NCBI GenBank assembly: GCA_014379405.1
Contig: JACMLU010000010.1
Coordinates: forward strand, 248,001-312,000
Origin: Flavobacterium sp.
GTDB taxonomy: Bacteria; Bacteroidota; Bacteroidia; Flavobacteriales; Flavobacteriaceae
Direction: 5' to 3'
Length of the DNA stretch: 64,000 nucleotides
A program made the position numbers and the translations under genes. This document shows, in pieces, positions 38,290 through 47,541 of the stretch. The notes below the pieces were generated by a model. The model was not told where the DNA came from. It ran no database searches and worked only from the letters and a program-made list of their open reading frames with translations. Position 1 is the stretch's first letter, and every line of letters starts with the position of its first letter.

Positions 38290-41200
38290 ATGAAACATAC
38301 CCTTTTTTTTCTATCGTTTTTACTAATTACTATTGGTGTTTTTTCGCAAACCAATAAGTATCGACTGAGCAATTTATCTACTGTTGATGGTCTTTCGCAA
38401 AGTTCTGTAATTGCAATTAAACAAGATGCAATTGGACAAATGTGGTTTGGAACAAGAGACGGTTTAAATAAATTTGATGGTAGCCGATTTACAATTTACC
38501 GTAATGATCCAACTGATTCCACTTCTATAAGCAACAATGATATTCTTGCCATCGAGGAAGATAAATCCGGGAATATGTGGGTGGGAACTTACAATGGATT
38601 TAACTGTTACGATCCTGTAAAAAACTCGTTCAAACAATATTTCCACGCCAACAACGACAATTCTTTGTGCAACAATACGGTTTGGGATATTAAGGAAATA
38701 AAGAATGAGATTTGGATAGGTACCTCTAGAGGATTAAGTATTTACAATAAAAAAACAAAAAAATTCATTTCGATTTTTAATTCAAGCCAAAATTCGTCTA
38801 GTTTACCCAATAATTTTGTTTTAAAGATTTTGGAAACTAAAAAGGGTGCAATTTGGATTGGTACTGCAAAAGGCTTGTGCAAATTGATTAGCAGAAAAAA
38901 TGGCGTATTTTCATTTCAACAGTTTAATAGACTGGATAATGGCGAAGGTCTTTTTGTACAAAGCATCAAAGAAGATGCAGCAGGTAATTTGTGGATTGGA
39001 ACTAAAACAAGTGGATTGTATAAATTCGATGCAGTTTCTAAAAAGCTTATTTCGCTTCTGGCAAATGGAATGCAAAACGGAATCGATGTTGACGTTAGAT
39101 CAATAGATATAGATCGTAAAGGTGCTTTGTGGATAGGTGCTTATAACGGAGTTAGTGTAATGCAAAAGGATGGAACAATCCAGAAAGTATTCAACAATCC
39201 CGATAAAAAGACGAACATAACCAAAATAAAATCTGTTTTCACGGATAAAAAAGGCTCAGTTTGGATTGGGACCTATTACAACGGAGTTAATATTTGGGAT
39301 ATTTCCAATATCAATTTCACCAATTTGAATCAAGACTCGGGAAAGAAAGCCTTGAGTTTTGATGTTATCAGTTCGATAGTTGCCGACAAGGACAAAAATA
39401 TTTATTTCGGTACTGAAGGAGGAGGAATAACAGTTCTGGACAACAAAACCGAAACTACCAGTTATCTAACTACCAATAAAAACAGTGAACTTTCCAGAAA
39501 TAATATTAAATCAATGTTTCTTTCCGACAAAGGAATACTTTGGATTGGTACTTTTTCCGAAGGATTGGGAGCATATGACATAAAGTCCAAGAGATTTGTC
39601 AACGAGAATGTTTTACCAGATTTAAGAAAATTGCTCAAGGAATCGGGAGTTTATGTTATCAAAAAAGGGAAGAATGATATTTTATGGTTAGGAACATTTG
39701 GAAAAGGCTTGATTCGATATGATAGTTCAAATAACACTTATCAGGTCATTGGCAATGATAATTATTCAGATAATTTTTTATCGAACAATAGAATTAGAAC
39801 ACTCTTGGTTGATAAAAAAGATAACATTTGGATTGGAACCCAAAGCGGTCTAAATCTCATAAATCTAAATGATTTTGATAACAATAATTATCAAATAAAG
39901 CATTTTTTCTTTGATAACAAGGTGCTTTCAGGAGATGATATCCTTACGTTGTTTCAAGATAAGAAAAATAGAATATGGGTTGGAACCAAGGCTAAAGGGC
40001 TTTATTTGTTTAACGGAAAAGCTTTTAACAAGATCAATATTAGTGTTGGAAATGCAACAGTAACATCGATTCATTCCATTTCAGAAGATTCAAAAAATAA
40101 TTTATGGCTTAGTTCTAATTATGGAATTATTAAATACAATCCATCTAGAAATTCCGTAATTGTTTATGATCAAAAAGACGGCTTGGTCAGCAATGAGTTT
40201 AATGATAATGCACTCTTACAGCTGGATTCGCATAAATTCTATTTTGGCGGACCTTTGGGGATTTCCTATTTTGATTCCGATCACATAGCCTTAAATAGTT
40301 ATTCTCCGCAAGTAATATTGACCAACTTCAAGATTAAAAATGAGTCTGTAAATGTAAATGCCGACCAAGATATTTTGGAAAAAAGTATTACTTATACTAA
40401 ATCGTTGACCTTGAGTTATGACAAAGCCAATATTTCGATAAATTTTGCAATTCCAAATTTTATCAATTCTACAAATAATCAATATTCATATCGATTGGTT
40501 GGCTTGGAAAACAATTGGACCACCACAACAAACACGGAAGCGGTTTATACGATTCAAAAACCAGGAACCTATTTATTTGAAGTTAAAGGAGCCAATAACG
40601 ACGGGGTTTGGAACAAGACTCCAACAAGATTAGATATAGTTGTCGAGCCAGCTCCTTGGAGAAGTTGGTGGGCATTTTTATTTTATTTCTTGTTAATTGG
40701 ATCAGCATTCTACGGATTGATTTGGATTATAAAATCCAAGGAGAACCTGAAACAAGAATTGGAATTGGAATATATGGAAGGGGAAATAAATAAAGAAAAT
40801 ACCCTTGCCAAATTGCAGTTTTTCACCAATATTTCGCACGAGTTTAGAACGCCGTTGACACTAATTTTGGGGCCGTTACAACAAATACTTTCCAATTATA
40901 ATGGAAGCAACGAGATGTATAAAAAATTGTTGGTGATAGAAAGTAGCGCCAACCATCTTCTGAGTCTCATCAACAGATTGATGGATTTTAGAAAATTTGA
41001 AAATAACCAATTCATTTTGGAATCAGCCGAAGGCAATATTGTAAAATTCCTGAACGAAATATTCTTGTCGTTTACCGAGTATGCAAAAGATGGAAACTAC
41101 ACCTATACTTTCAGTACTTCGGATGAGGAAATTTTGGTTTATTATGATCGGTATAAATTAGAGCGGGTTTTCTATAATTTAATTTCCAATGCTTTCAGGT

Positions 41201-42387
41201 ATACACCAAAAGGAGGAGTAATTTCGATACATATTAAAAAAGAAGAAAAGGATATTGTAATTGAAGTTGAAGATTCAGGAGTTGGCATTTCCGAGGCAAA
41301 CATAGACAAGATTTTTGATCTCTTTTTCGAAATTCCAACACATAAAAATGTTGAGCTTAATTACAATAAAGGTACTGGAATAGGACTTTCGATTGCCAAA
41401 AATATTGTTGAACTGCACCACGGAACGATTGATGTTAGAAATAAAGATACAAAAGGTGTTGTTTTTAAAGTGAGCCTCCCGCTAGGAAAGGAACACCTGA
41501 CTGAAAAAGAAATTTTATTGGATTTTAAAATCAGTGACGATGTCAGTCAATACACGGCCCAATTGGAAAACTCAGAAATGATTCAAGGGGATGACGTAAA
41601 TGACTTTGTGGTTAACGAAGACAAACTCACGATCTTGATTGTCGAAGATCACAAGGTTTTGCGTTCCTTTATGAAGAATCTTCTCAAAAAAGAGTATAAT
41701 ATCATTGAAGCTGAAAATGGAAAAAAAGGACTGAAAAAAGCGCTTGAGTATGTTCCGGATTTAATAATAAGTGATGTTATTATGCCCGAAATGGTGGGAA
41801 CTGAACTTTGCGCCAAAGTCAAGGAAAACTTAAAAACGAGTCATATTCCGGTAATATTACTTACATCAAGATCCTCTTTGATTTATAAAATCGAAGGATT
41901 GGAAAATGGTGCCGACGATTATATCAGCAAACCTTTCAACCTGAAAGAATTTAAGTTGAGAATCAAAAACTTATTGGATTCCACTCAACGGTTGAAAGCG
42001 AAATTCTCCAGCGATGATAGTTTTTCTCCAGGCGAAATTACCGTTTCTTCTATGGATGAGCAATTGCTTAAAAAAGCTTTCAAACTGGTGGAAGACAATA
42101 TCGCCAATGAACAATTTGACATTCCGTTTTTCAGCTCTGAACTTGGCGTAAGCCGAACGATGTTGTTTACCAAAATAAAAGCGTGGACGAACTTTACTCC
42201 CAATGAATTTATTCATGAAGTAAGGATGAAACGTGCCGCTCAATTGTTGGAACAAAACAAAATGAATGTTTCTCAAATAAGCTACAAAGTAGGTTTCAAT
42301 AACCCGAAATATTTTAGTAAATGTTTCCAAAAGAAGTATGGAGAAACTCCTTCTCAATATGCAAACAAATTTTCGGAGGATTCCTAG
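38290..42387 (+). CDS. Hybrid two-component system sensor-regulator (HTCS)
   Basis: 1365 residues in one chain: signal peptide, periplasmic reg_prop propeller repeats at about 25-680 (repeated IWIGT, LWIGTFSEGLG and similar blades), Y_Y_Y domain at about 700-785 and a membrane helix (WWAFLFYFLLIGSAFYGLIWI, about 795-815). Then HisKA with H850 in NISHEFRTPL, HATPase_c (NLISNAFRYTPKGG, DSGVGI, GTGIGLSIAK), receiver with D1162 in IISDVIMPEM, and a C-terminal AraC-type HTH at about 1260-1360 (ISYKVGFNNPKYFSKCFQKKYG). Such proteins sense an oligosaccharide in the periplasm and activate the cognate locus. Flanking direct repeats at 36393 and 42430 are candidate binding sites. Confidence 0.95.
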   Translation: MKHTLFFLSFLLITIGVFSQTNKYRLSNLSTVDGLSQSSVIAIKQDAIGQMWFGTRDGLNKFDGSRFTIYRNDPTDSTSISNNDILAIEEDKSGNMWVGTYNGFNCYDPVKNSFKQYFHANNDNSLCNNTVWDIKEIKNEIWIGTSRGLSIYNKKTKKFISIFNSSQNSSSLPNNFVLKILETKKGAIWIGTAKGLCKLISRKNGVFSFQQFNRLDNGEGLFVQSIKEDAAGNLWIGTKTSGLYKFDAVSKKLISLLANGMQNGIDVDVRSIDIDRKGALWIGAYNGVSVMQKDGTIQKVFNNPDKKTNITKIKSVFTDKKGSVWIGTYYNGVNIWDISNINFTNLNQDSGKKALSFDVISSIVADKDKNIYFGTEGGGITVLDNKTETTSYLTTNKNSELSRNNIKSMFLSDKGILWIGTFSEGLGAYDIKSKRFVNENVLPDLRKLLKESGVYVIKKGKNDILWLGTFGKGLIRYDSSNNTYQVIGNDNYSDNFLSNNRIRTLLVDKKDNIWIGTQSGLNLINLNDFDNNNYQIKHFFFDNKVLSGDDILTLFQDKKNRIWVGTKAKGLYLFNGKAFNKINISVGNATVTSIHSISEDSKNNLWLSSNYGIIKYNPSRNSVIVYDQKDGLVSNEFNDNALLQLDSHKFYFGGPLGISYFDSDHIALNSYSPQVILTNFKIKNESVNVNADQDILEKSITYTKSLTLSYDKANISINFAIPNFINSTNNQYSYRLVGLENNWTTTTNTEAVYTIQKPGTYLFEVKGANNDGVWNKTPTRLDIVVEPAPWRSWWAFLFYFLLIGSAFYGLIWIIKSKENLKQELELEYMEGEINKENTLAKLQFFTNISHEFRTPLTLILGPLQQILSNYNGSNEMYKKLLVIESSANHLLSLINRLMDFRKFENNQFILESAEGNIVKFLNEIFLSFTEYAKDGNYTYTFSTSDEEILVYYDRYKLERVFYNLISNAFRYTPKGGVISIHIKKEEKDIVIEVEDSGVGISEANIDKIFDLFFEIPTHKNVELNYNKGTGIGLSIAKNIVELHHGTIDVRNKDTKGVVFKVSLPLGKEHLTEKEILLDFKISDDVSQYTAQLENSEMIQGDDVNDFVVNEDKLTILIVEDHKVLRSFMKNLLKKEYNIIEAENGKKGLKKALEYVPDLIISDVIMPEMVGTELCAKVKENLKTSHIPVILLTSRSSLIYKIEGLENGADDYISKPFNLKEFKLRIKNLLDSTQRLKAKFSSDDSFSPGEITVSSMDEQLLKKAFKLVEDNIANEQFDIPFFSSELGVSRTMLFTKIKAWTNFTPNEFIHEVRMKRAAQLLEQNKMNVSQISYKVGFNNPKYFSKCFQKKYGETPSQYANKFSEDS

Positions 42388-42429
42388 AATTGTGCGGAAA
42401 TGCCTGTTTTATTGGCTAGATCACAGCTG

Positions 42430-42488
42430 TTTTGGATTTTTGAATACCCTTTTTTGAATTTTTAGAACTTGCTTCATTTCTATATTTG
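42430..42488 (+). promoter_or_regulatory. Promoter with paired TTTTGGATTT-type repeats (copy D)
   Basis: TTTTGGATTTTTGAAT (42430) is identical over 16 bases to copy C, followed by TTTTGAATTTTTAGAA (42452) 22 bases on. The -7 box TATATTTG is at 42481-42488. The proximal repeat-to-box distance equals that of copy C. Probably the HTCS-activated promoter of the 42493-50603 operon. Confidence 0.55.
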
Positions 42489-42492
42489 TAAT

Positions 42493-42585
42493 ATGAAACA
42501 AAGTAAATTCAAAATTACGGCACTTAAGATTCTTCTGGGGTTTCTTGTTATCGCCACGAGTCTGCTGGTTATCTATTTAAATTAA
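42493..42585 (+). CDS. 30-residue single-pass membrane peptide
   Basis: The frame encodes a basic start (MKQSKFKITALK) and one hydrophobic helix (ILLGFLVIATSLLVIYLN). Its ATG is only five bases after the -7 box TATATTTG, so the transcript would be leaderless or nearly so. It comes before GH88 in the operon. A real microprotein is plausible because of the ideal membrane-segment composition and position, but short AT-rich frames arise by chance. No function can be assigned. Confidence 0.5.
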   Translation: MKQSKFKITALKILLGFLVIATSLLVIYLN

Positions 42586-42647
42586 TTATCACCAAAAATC
42601 CTAATTATTATCCAGTATTTTAGGTAACACTTTATTGAAAAACAACT

Positions 42648-43832
42648 ATGGTTAGAATCAAATATTTAATTGTTATGTCCGTTTTTGCAATGCTTTCAAT
42701 GGCTTGTAAAACTAATGTTGCTACACAAAATAATTCGAGCACTCAAGATGTGAATGCAATTATTCAAAATCGGTACCAGAAACTTCTGGAATACCCAATT
42801 GATTCAGTAGGATTTCCTCGTAGTATGTCCTTAAAAACAGGTGTTATTAAAAAAGTGCCGTCCAAAGATTGGACCAGTGGTTTTTTTGTTGGAAATCTTT
42901 GGCAAATCTACCAACTTAATGGTGATTCCCGATTCAAGGAAAGAGCGGCTGTTTGGAATGCTTTTATGGAAAAAGAAAAATTCAATGGTGCAACCCACGA
43001 TATGGGATTCAAGGTTTTTTGCAGTTTTGGAAAAGGACTGGAAGTGAAAGACAATGCAAAATATAAAGCCATAGTTGTTAAAAGTGCCGAAACACTGATT
43101 ACCCGATTTAACAAAAATGTGGGTTCCATCAGGTCTTGGGATTTCAATAAAGACATCTGGGAGTTTCCCGTAATCATTGACAATATGCTGAATCTGGAGT
43201 TATTGTTTGAGGCCAGCAAAATTTCAGGTGATGCCAAATACAAAAATATTGCTGTCCAACACGCCAATACAACCTTAAAGAATCATTTCAGAAAAGACGC
43301 AAGTTGTTATCATGTTGTTGTGTATGACACCATTTCGGGGGCAGCAAAAACCAAAGTGACTCATCAAGGGTTTAAAGATGATTCCTCTTGGGCTAGAGGT
43401 CAATCGTGGGCGGTTTATGGCTTTACGATGTGTTACCGTTACACCAAAGATCCTGCTTATCTCAAACAGGCCGAGGCTACCGCCAATTATTTCATGAATG
43501 ACAAAAACATGCCCGAAGACGGAATCCCCTATTGGGATTTTAATGACACGAGCATTCCAAATGCTCCAAGAGATGCTTCGGCTGCCGCAGTGATGGCTTC
43601 CGCTCTTGTTGAATTGTATGAATACACCAAAAACGAAGCCTATTTGAACTATTCAAATAAAGTAATAAACACGTTGAGTTCGGAGAAATACCTTTTAAAT
43701 GACGCCGTAAATGGTCCTTTTATTTTGGATCACAGTACAGGAAACTGGCCTAAAAAAGATGAAATGGACGAACCAATCATTTACGCGGATTACTACTTTT
43801 TGGAAGCAATAATTAGAAAAAAAGCCCTTTAA
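42648..43832 (+). CDS. GH88 unsaturated glucuronyl hydrolase (lipoprotein)
   Basis: 394 residues. The lipobox LSMAC gives a lipoprotein. The alpha/alpha barrel has KDWTSGFFVGNLWQIY, THDMGFKVF with the conserved Asp D118, and SWARGQSWAVYGF, all GH88 signatures. PRDASAAAVMASALVELYE closes the barrel. The enzyme removes 4,5-unsaturated glucuronate from oligosaccharides made by polysaccharide lyases, fitting the two PL38-type lyases in the same operon. Four bases separate it from the GH2 gene. Confidence 0.9.
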   Translation: MVRIKYLIVMSVFAMLSMACKTNVATQNNSSTQDVNAIIQNRYQKLLEYPIDSVGFPRSMSLKTGVIKKVPSKDWTSGFFVGNLWQIYQLNGDSRFKERAAVWNAFMEKEKFNGATHDMGFKVFCSFGKGLEVKDNAKYKAIVVKSAETLITRFNKNVGSIRSWDFNKDIWEFPVIIDNMLNLELLFEASKISGDAKYKNIAVQHANTTLKNHFRKDASCYHVVVYDTISGAAKTKVTHQGFKDDSSWARGQSWAVYGFTMCYRYTKDPAYLKQAEATANYFMNDKNMPEDGIPYWDFNDTSIPNAPRDASAAAVMASALVELYEYTKNEAYLNYSNKVINTLSSEKYLLNDAVNGPFILDHSTGNWPKKDEMDEPIIYADYYFLEAIIRKKAL

Positions 43833-43836
43833 TTTT

Positions 43837-46266
43837 ATGAAACTTAACCTACATAACAGAACAAATTTATTGGTACTTTTTATTCTCTTTGGTTTTGGTA
43901 CCATAAATGCCCAGAAAATAGAAAATTTGCAACGCAGCAAAATCAATATCAATTCAGATTGGAATTATTTGGAAAATGATGCTAAAAATCCATCCGAAAT
44001 AAAAAATACAACTAATTGGGTTGACATCAATTTACCGCACACTTGGAACAGTCAAGATGCCACGGATAATGAAGCCGGTTACAGAAGAAGTGCCAGTTGG
44101 TACAAAAAGAGCCTTGTTATTCCTGCTGTTGATGCGAATAAAATATACCAATTGTATTTTGAAGGTTCCAATATTACAACAAATGTATATGTGAACGGAA
44201 AGGAAGTTGGAAAACACATTGGTGGTTATGTCGGCTTTACTTTTGACATTACAAAGTTCATAAATGCCGGAAATAATGAAGTTTTGGTTCGTGTTGACAA
44301 TAGTTACAACATAGAAATAATTCCGTCCCAAAAAAGTGATTTCTTTATTTATGGCGGAATCACTCGAGATGTTTGGTTGCTGTCGACGGCAAAGAATCAT
44401 ATCGACAACATTAAAATTACGACACCAAAAGTTTCAGAGAAATCGGCCTCTTTAGTTGTTGTGGCTTCGGTTAAAAAGGAGAAAAGTTCTGCTGGGTTTT
44501 CCTATTTGGCACAATTGACGAACCCAAAAGGGAAAGTGGTTGCCACCAAAAAAGGAATCCTGTCTGGTGACGAAACAACAATTGAATTCAACGAAATAAA
44601 AAATCCACAATTGTGGGACATTGATAAACCAAATTTATATTCGGTTAGCGTTTCATTATTGGAAAACGGAAAAGCAATTGATAAAATTGATGACAAAGTA
44701 GGTTTTCGATGGTTTGAATTTAAAGATAATGGTCCATTTTTACTTAACGGAAAACGAGTCTTGATTCGCGGAACACACCGTCATGAAGAACACGCTGGCA
44801 TAGGAGCGGCAATGTCAAACGAACAACATCGAAAAGACATGGAGTCCATAAAAGAAATGGGAGCCAATTTCGTTCGTTTGGCGCATTATCCACAAGATCC
44901 TGAAATTTACAAAGCCTGTGACGAATTGGGATTGTTGGTTTGGGATGAGTTGCCATGGTGTCGTGGAGGAATTGGAAATGAAGTTTGGCAGACCAATACC
45001 AAAAATTTGCTTTCCGAAATGATTAATCAAAATTACAATCACCCTTCCATCATTATATGGTCTTTGGGGAACGAAATGAATTGGTTGCCCGATTTTCCTG
45101 ATGGAGACAATCCGGAAAGAACGAATGTTTTTTTAACGGAACTCAATGATATAGCCCACAAACTTGATTCAAACCGAAAAACAGCCATCCGAAAATACGA
45201 AGATGGTTCTAAAATTGTGGATGTGTTTTCGCCTTCCATTTGGTCAGGTTGGTATTCCGGAAGTTATAAAAGTTACAAAAAGGCAATCGATAAATATAAA
45301 TTGGATTACAAACATTTCATCCACGCAGAATATGGTGGAGACAGCCATGTTGGGCGTCATTCCGAAAATCCGATTACCGGTGAAGGCCTTATAAAATCAG
45401 AAGGATGGGAAGAAGCCATTGTTCAGACCCAAGTTGCCAATATTGCACAAATTGGAGATTGGAGCGAAAGTTACATTGTTGATTTATTCGATTGGCATTT
45501 GCATATTTCTGAAAACGATCCAACATTTGTGGGCAATGTTCAATGGGCTTTTAAAGATTTTGGCACACCTTTGCGACCGGAAGATGACATTCCATACATG
45601 AATCAAAAAGGATTGGTGGATAGAAACGGAAATCCAAAAGATGCTTATTATGTGTTTAAAAGTTACTGGAGCGACAAGCCTTTTACCTACATTGAATCGC
45701 ACACTTGGACAGAGAGACAAGGGCCAAAAAACACCACTCGTATCCTGAATGTTTTCAGTAATTGTCCGAAAGTGGAATTCTTTCATAACGGAGTTTCCTT
45801 GGGAGAAAAAACTCGAAACATTAAGAGTTACCCAGCTTCGGGCTTGACTTGGGATGTGAATTTTACGGAAGGAAAAAACACTCTTGTGGCTGTTGGAACA
45901 ACAAATGATGGAAAAAAGGTAACCGATACAATTGATGTTAATTACCGTTTTGCCAAAAACGAAGCTGCAACAGGATTGGTATTGTCTTCAGAAAAATTGA
46001 AGAACGGAAACTATCTCGTGACAGCAATTGCCGTGGACAAAAATAATTTGCGTTGTTTGGATTATGAAGATCGCGTTTATTTCCAATGCTTGTCGGGTGG
46101 TCAAACTTTAAAGAATCAGGGCACACCAACAGGAAGTGAATCGATAAAAATGTCTAACGGAAAAGCTGCAATTGAAGTTATTCCAAACGAAAAAGACGAT
46201 TCGATTGAAATGACTATTTTGAATCAAAATTTTAAAGGCGAGTATTTAAAATTCAAAAAAATATAA
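43837..46266 (+). CDS. Glycoside hydrolase family 2
   Basis: 809 residues: signal peptide (to INAQ), N-terminal sugar-binding sandwich (VDINLPHTWNSQDA, YFEGSNITTNVYVNGKEVG, FIYGGITRDVWL), Ig-like domain and barrel with HRHEEHAGIGAAMSNE, acid/base E413 in WSLGNEMNW and nucleophile E498 in FIHAEYGGDSHVG. C-terminal DUF4982-type sandwich (VEFFHNGVSLGEKTRN) follows. Family activities include beta-galactosidase, beta-glucuronidase and beta-mannosidase; I cannot choose from sequence, but the uronate setting makes beta-glucuronidase a good candidate. Periplasmic. Confidence 0.88.
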   Translation: MKLNLHNRTNLLVLFILFGFGTINAQKIENLQRSKININSDWNYLENDAKNPSEIKNTTNWVDINLPHTWNSQDATDNEAGYRRSASWYKKSLVIPAVDANKIYQLYFEGSNITTNVYVNGKEVGKHIGGYVGFTFDITKFINAGNNEVLVRVDNSYNIEIIPSQKSDFFIYGGITRDVWLLSTAKNHIDNIKITTPKVSEKSASLVVVASVKKEKSSAGFSYLAQLTNPKGKVVATKKGILSGDETTIEFNEIKNPQLWDIDKPNLYSVSVSLLENGKAIDKIDDKVGFRWFEFKDNGPFLLNGKRVLIRGTHRHEEHAGIGAAMSNEQHRKDMESIKEMGANFVRLAHYPQDPEIYKACDELGLLVWDELPWCRGGIGNEVWQTNTKNLLSEMINQNYNHPSIIIWSLGNEMNWLPDFPDGDNPERTNVFLTELNDIAHKLDSNRKTAIRKYEDGSKIVDVFSPSIWSGWYSGSYKSYKKAIDKYKLDYKHFIHAEYGGDSHVGRHSENPITGEGLIKSEGWEEAIVQTQVANIAQIGDWSESYIVDLFDWHLHISENDPTFVGNVQWAFKDFGTPLRPEDDIPYMNQKGLVDRNGNPKDAYYVFKSYWSDKPFTYIESHTWTERQGPKNTTRILNVFSNCPKVEFFHNGVSLGEKTRNIKSYPASGLTWDVNFTEGKNTLVAVGTTNDGKKVTDTIDVNYRFAKNEAATGLVLSSEKLKNGNYLVTAIAVDKNNLRCLDYEDRVYFQCLSGGQTLKNQGTPTGSESIKMSNGKAAIEVIPNEKDDSIEMTILNQNFKGEYLKFKKI

Positions 46267-46298
46267 ATCAAAATCAAGGTTTCAAAGAAATTCCCCAA

Positions 46299-47468
46299 AT
46301 GAATAAAAAACTTTTAAAGGCCATTTTAGTGTTAGTAGGAATATCCTTTGTAGGCTGTTCCGGTACTAAAATGGCTTTTAATTTGAATGAAATTGAAAAG
46401 AATAGAGTTATAAAAAATGCGGATGGCTATTTGAATGCGAAACCCGAAACCGTAACAGCCAGTTTTTGTACCAGAAGTGCGGGAACAAATCATGACTTTT
46501 ACTCCGAAGGCGATTATTGGTGGCCCGATACACAAAATCCGGATGGACCATATATCCGCAAAGACGGCCTGACAAATCCAGCTAATTTCAATAATCACCG
46601 AGAAGCACTGATTCGCTTTAGTCAAATTTCGGGAGCTTTGGCATCGGCTTATATTTTGACAAAAAACCAGAAATATGTGGATCAATTAGCTGTTCATTTG
46701 AAAGCTTGGTTTGTCAATGAAAATTCAAAAATGAACCCTAATTTATTGTATGCGCAAGCCATAAAAGGAATTGCAACTGGCCGTGGAATTGGAATTATTG
46801 ACACCATTCATTTGATTGAAGTAGCCAAAGCAGTTCAGGCGATCCAGGATTCATCGGCACTTTCAAAAGCAGATTTGACGACCATTAAATTATGGTTTTC
46901 CGATTATTTGAAATGGCTGTCTACCCACGAATATGGAATTACGGAACGCGATAACGGCAACAATCACAGCGTTTGTTGGACAATGCAAGTGGCAGCATTC
47001 GCCGATTTGACAAACGACAAAGCGACAATGGAGTTTTGCAGGAACATCTACAAAAACACGCTTCTTCCGAATCAAATGGCTGAAAATGGGAGTTTTCCAT
47101 TGGAGTTGAAACGAACAAAACCTTATGGTTATTCCTTGTTTAATTTGGATGCGATGGCCAGTATTTGCCAAATTCTATCTACAAAAGAGGACAACCTTTT
47201 TACATTTACTACTAAAGAAGGATTAAATTTAAATTTAGGATTACAATTTATGAAGCCTTTCATAGCAAACAAATCTAGCTGGTCTTATCAAAAAGATGTG
47301 ATGTATTGGGAGGAATGGCCAGTAAGACAATCGAGTTTGCTTTTTGGAGGAATGGCATTGCATAACAAAAGTTACCTTGATTTATGGAAATCCCTGAAGG
47401 CCGATTTTACAAATCCAGAAGTGATTCGGAATATGCCGGTTCGGTATCCGCTTTTATGGATTAATTAA
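46299..47468 (+). CDS. PL38-type (Alginate_lyase fold) polysaccharide lyase, lipoprotein
   Basis: 389 residues. FVGCSG after a hydrophobic start is a lipobox. The alpha/alpha-barrel Alginate_lyase domain (PF05426-like) shows GDYWWPDTQNPDGPYIRKDGL, NPNLLYAQAIKG, GRGIGIIDT, and NNHSVCWTMQVAAFA. Catalytic Asn/His and Tyr candidates lie in the NNHS and PYGYSLFN segments. The pattern fits PL38, known for glucuronan or alginate cleavage, more than PL5. It is paralogous to 49383. Membrane anchorage separates it from the soluble sister enzyme. Confidence 0.8.
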   Translation: MNKKLLKAILVLVGISFVGCSGTKMAFNLNEIEKNRVIKNADGYLNAKPETVTASFCTRSAGTNHDFYSEGDYWWPDTQNPDGPYIRKDGLTNPANFNNHREALIRFSQISGALASAYILTKNQKYVDQLAVHLKAWFVNENSKMNPNLLYAQAIKGIATGRGIGIIDTIHLIEVAKAVQAIQDSSALSKADLTTIKLWFSDYLKWLSTHEYGITERDNGNNHSVCWTMQVAAFADLTNDKATMEFCRNIYKNTLLPNQMAENGSFPLELKRTKPYGYSLFNLDAMASICQILSTKEDNLFTFTTKEGLNLNLGLQFMKPFIANKSSWSYQKDVMYWEEWPVRQSSLLFGGMALHNKSYLDLWKSLKADFTNPEVIRNMPVRYPLLWIN

Positions 47469-47541
47469 AGTCAAGAAACAAATTCATTACTTTATTTAAT
47501 CAATGCATTAGTTTAATATCCCCAAATAGCTATTAATTAAA

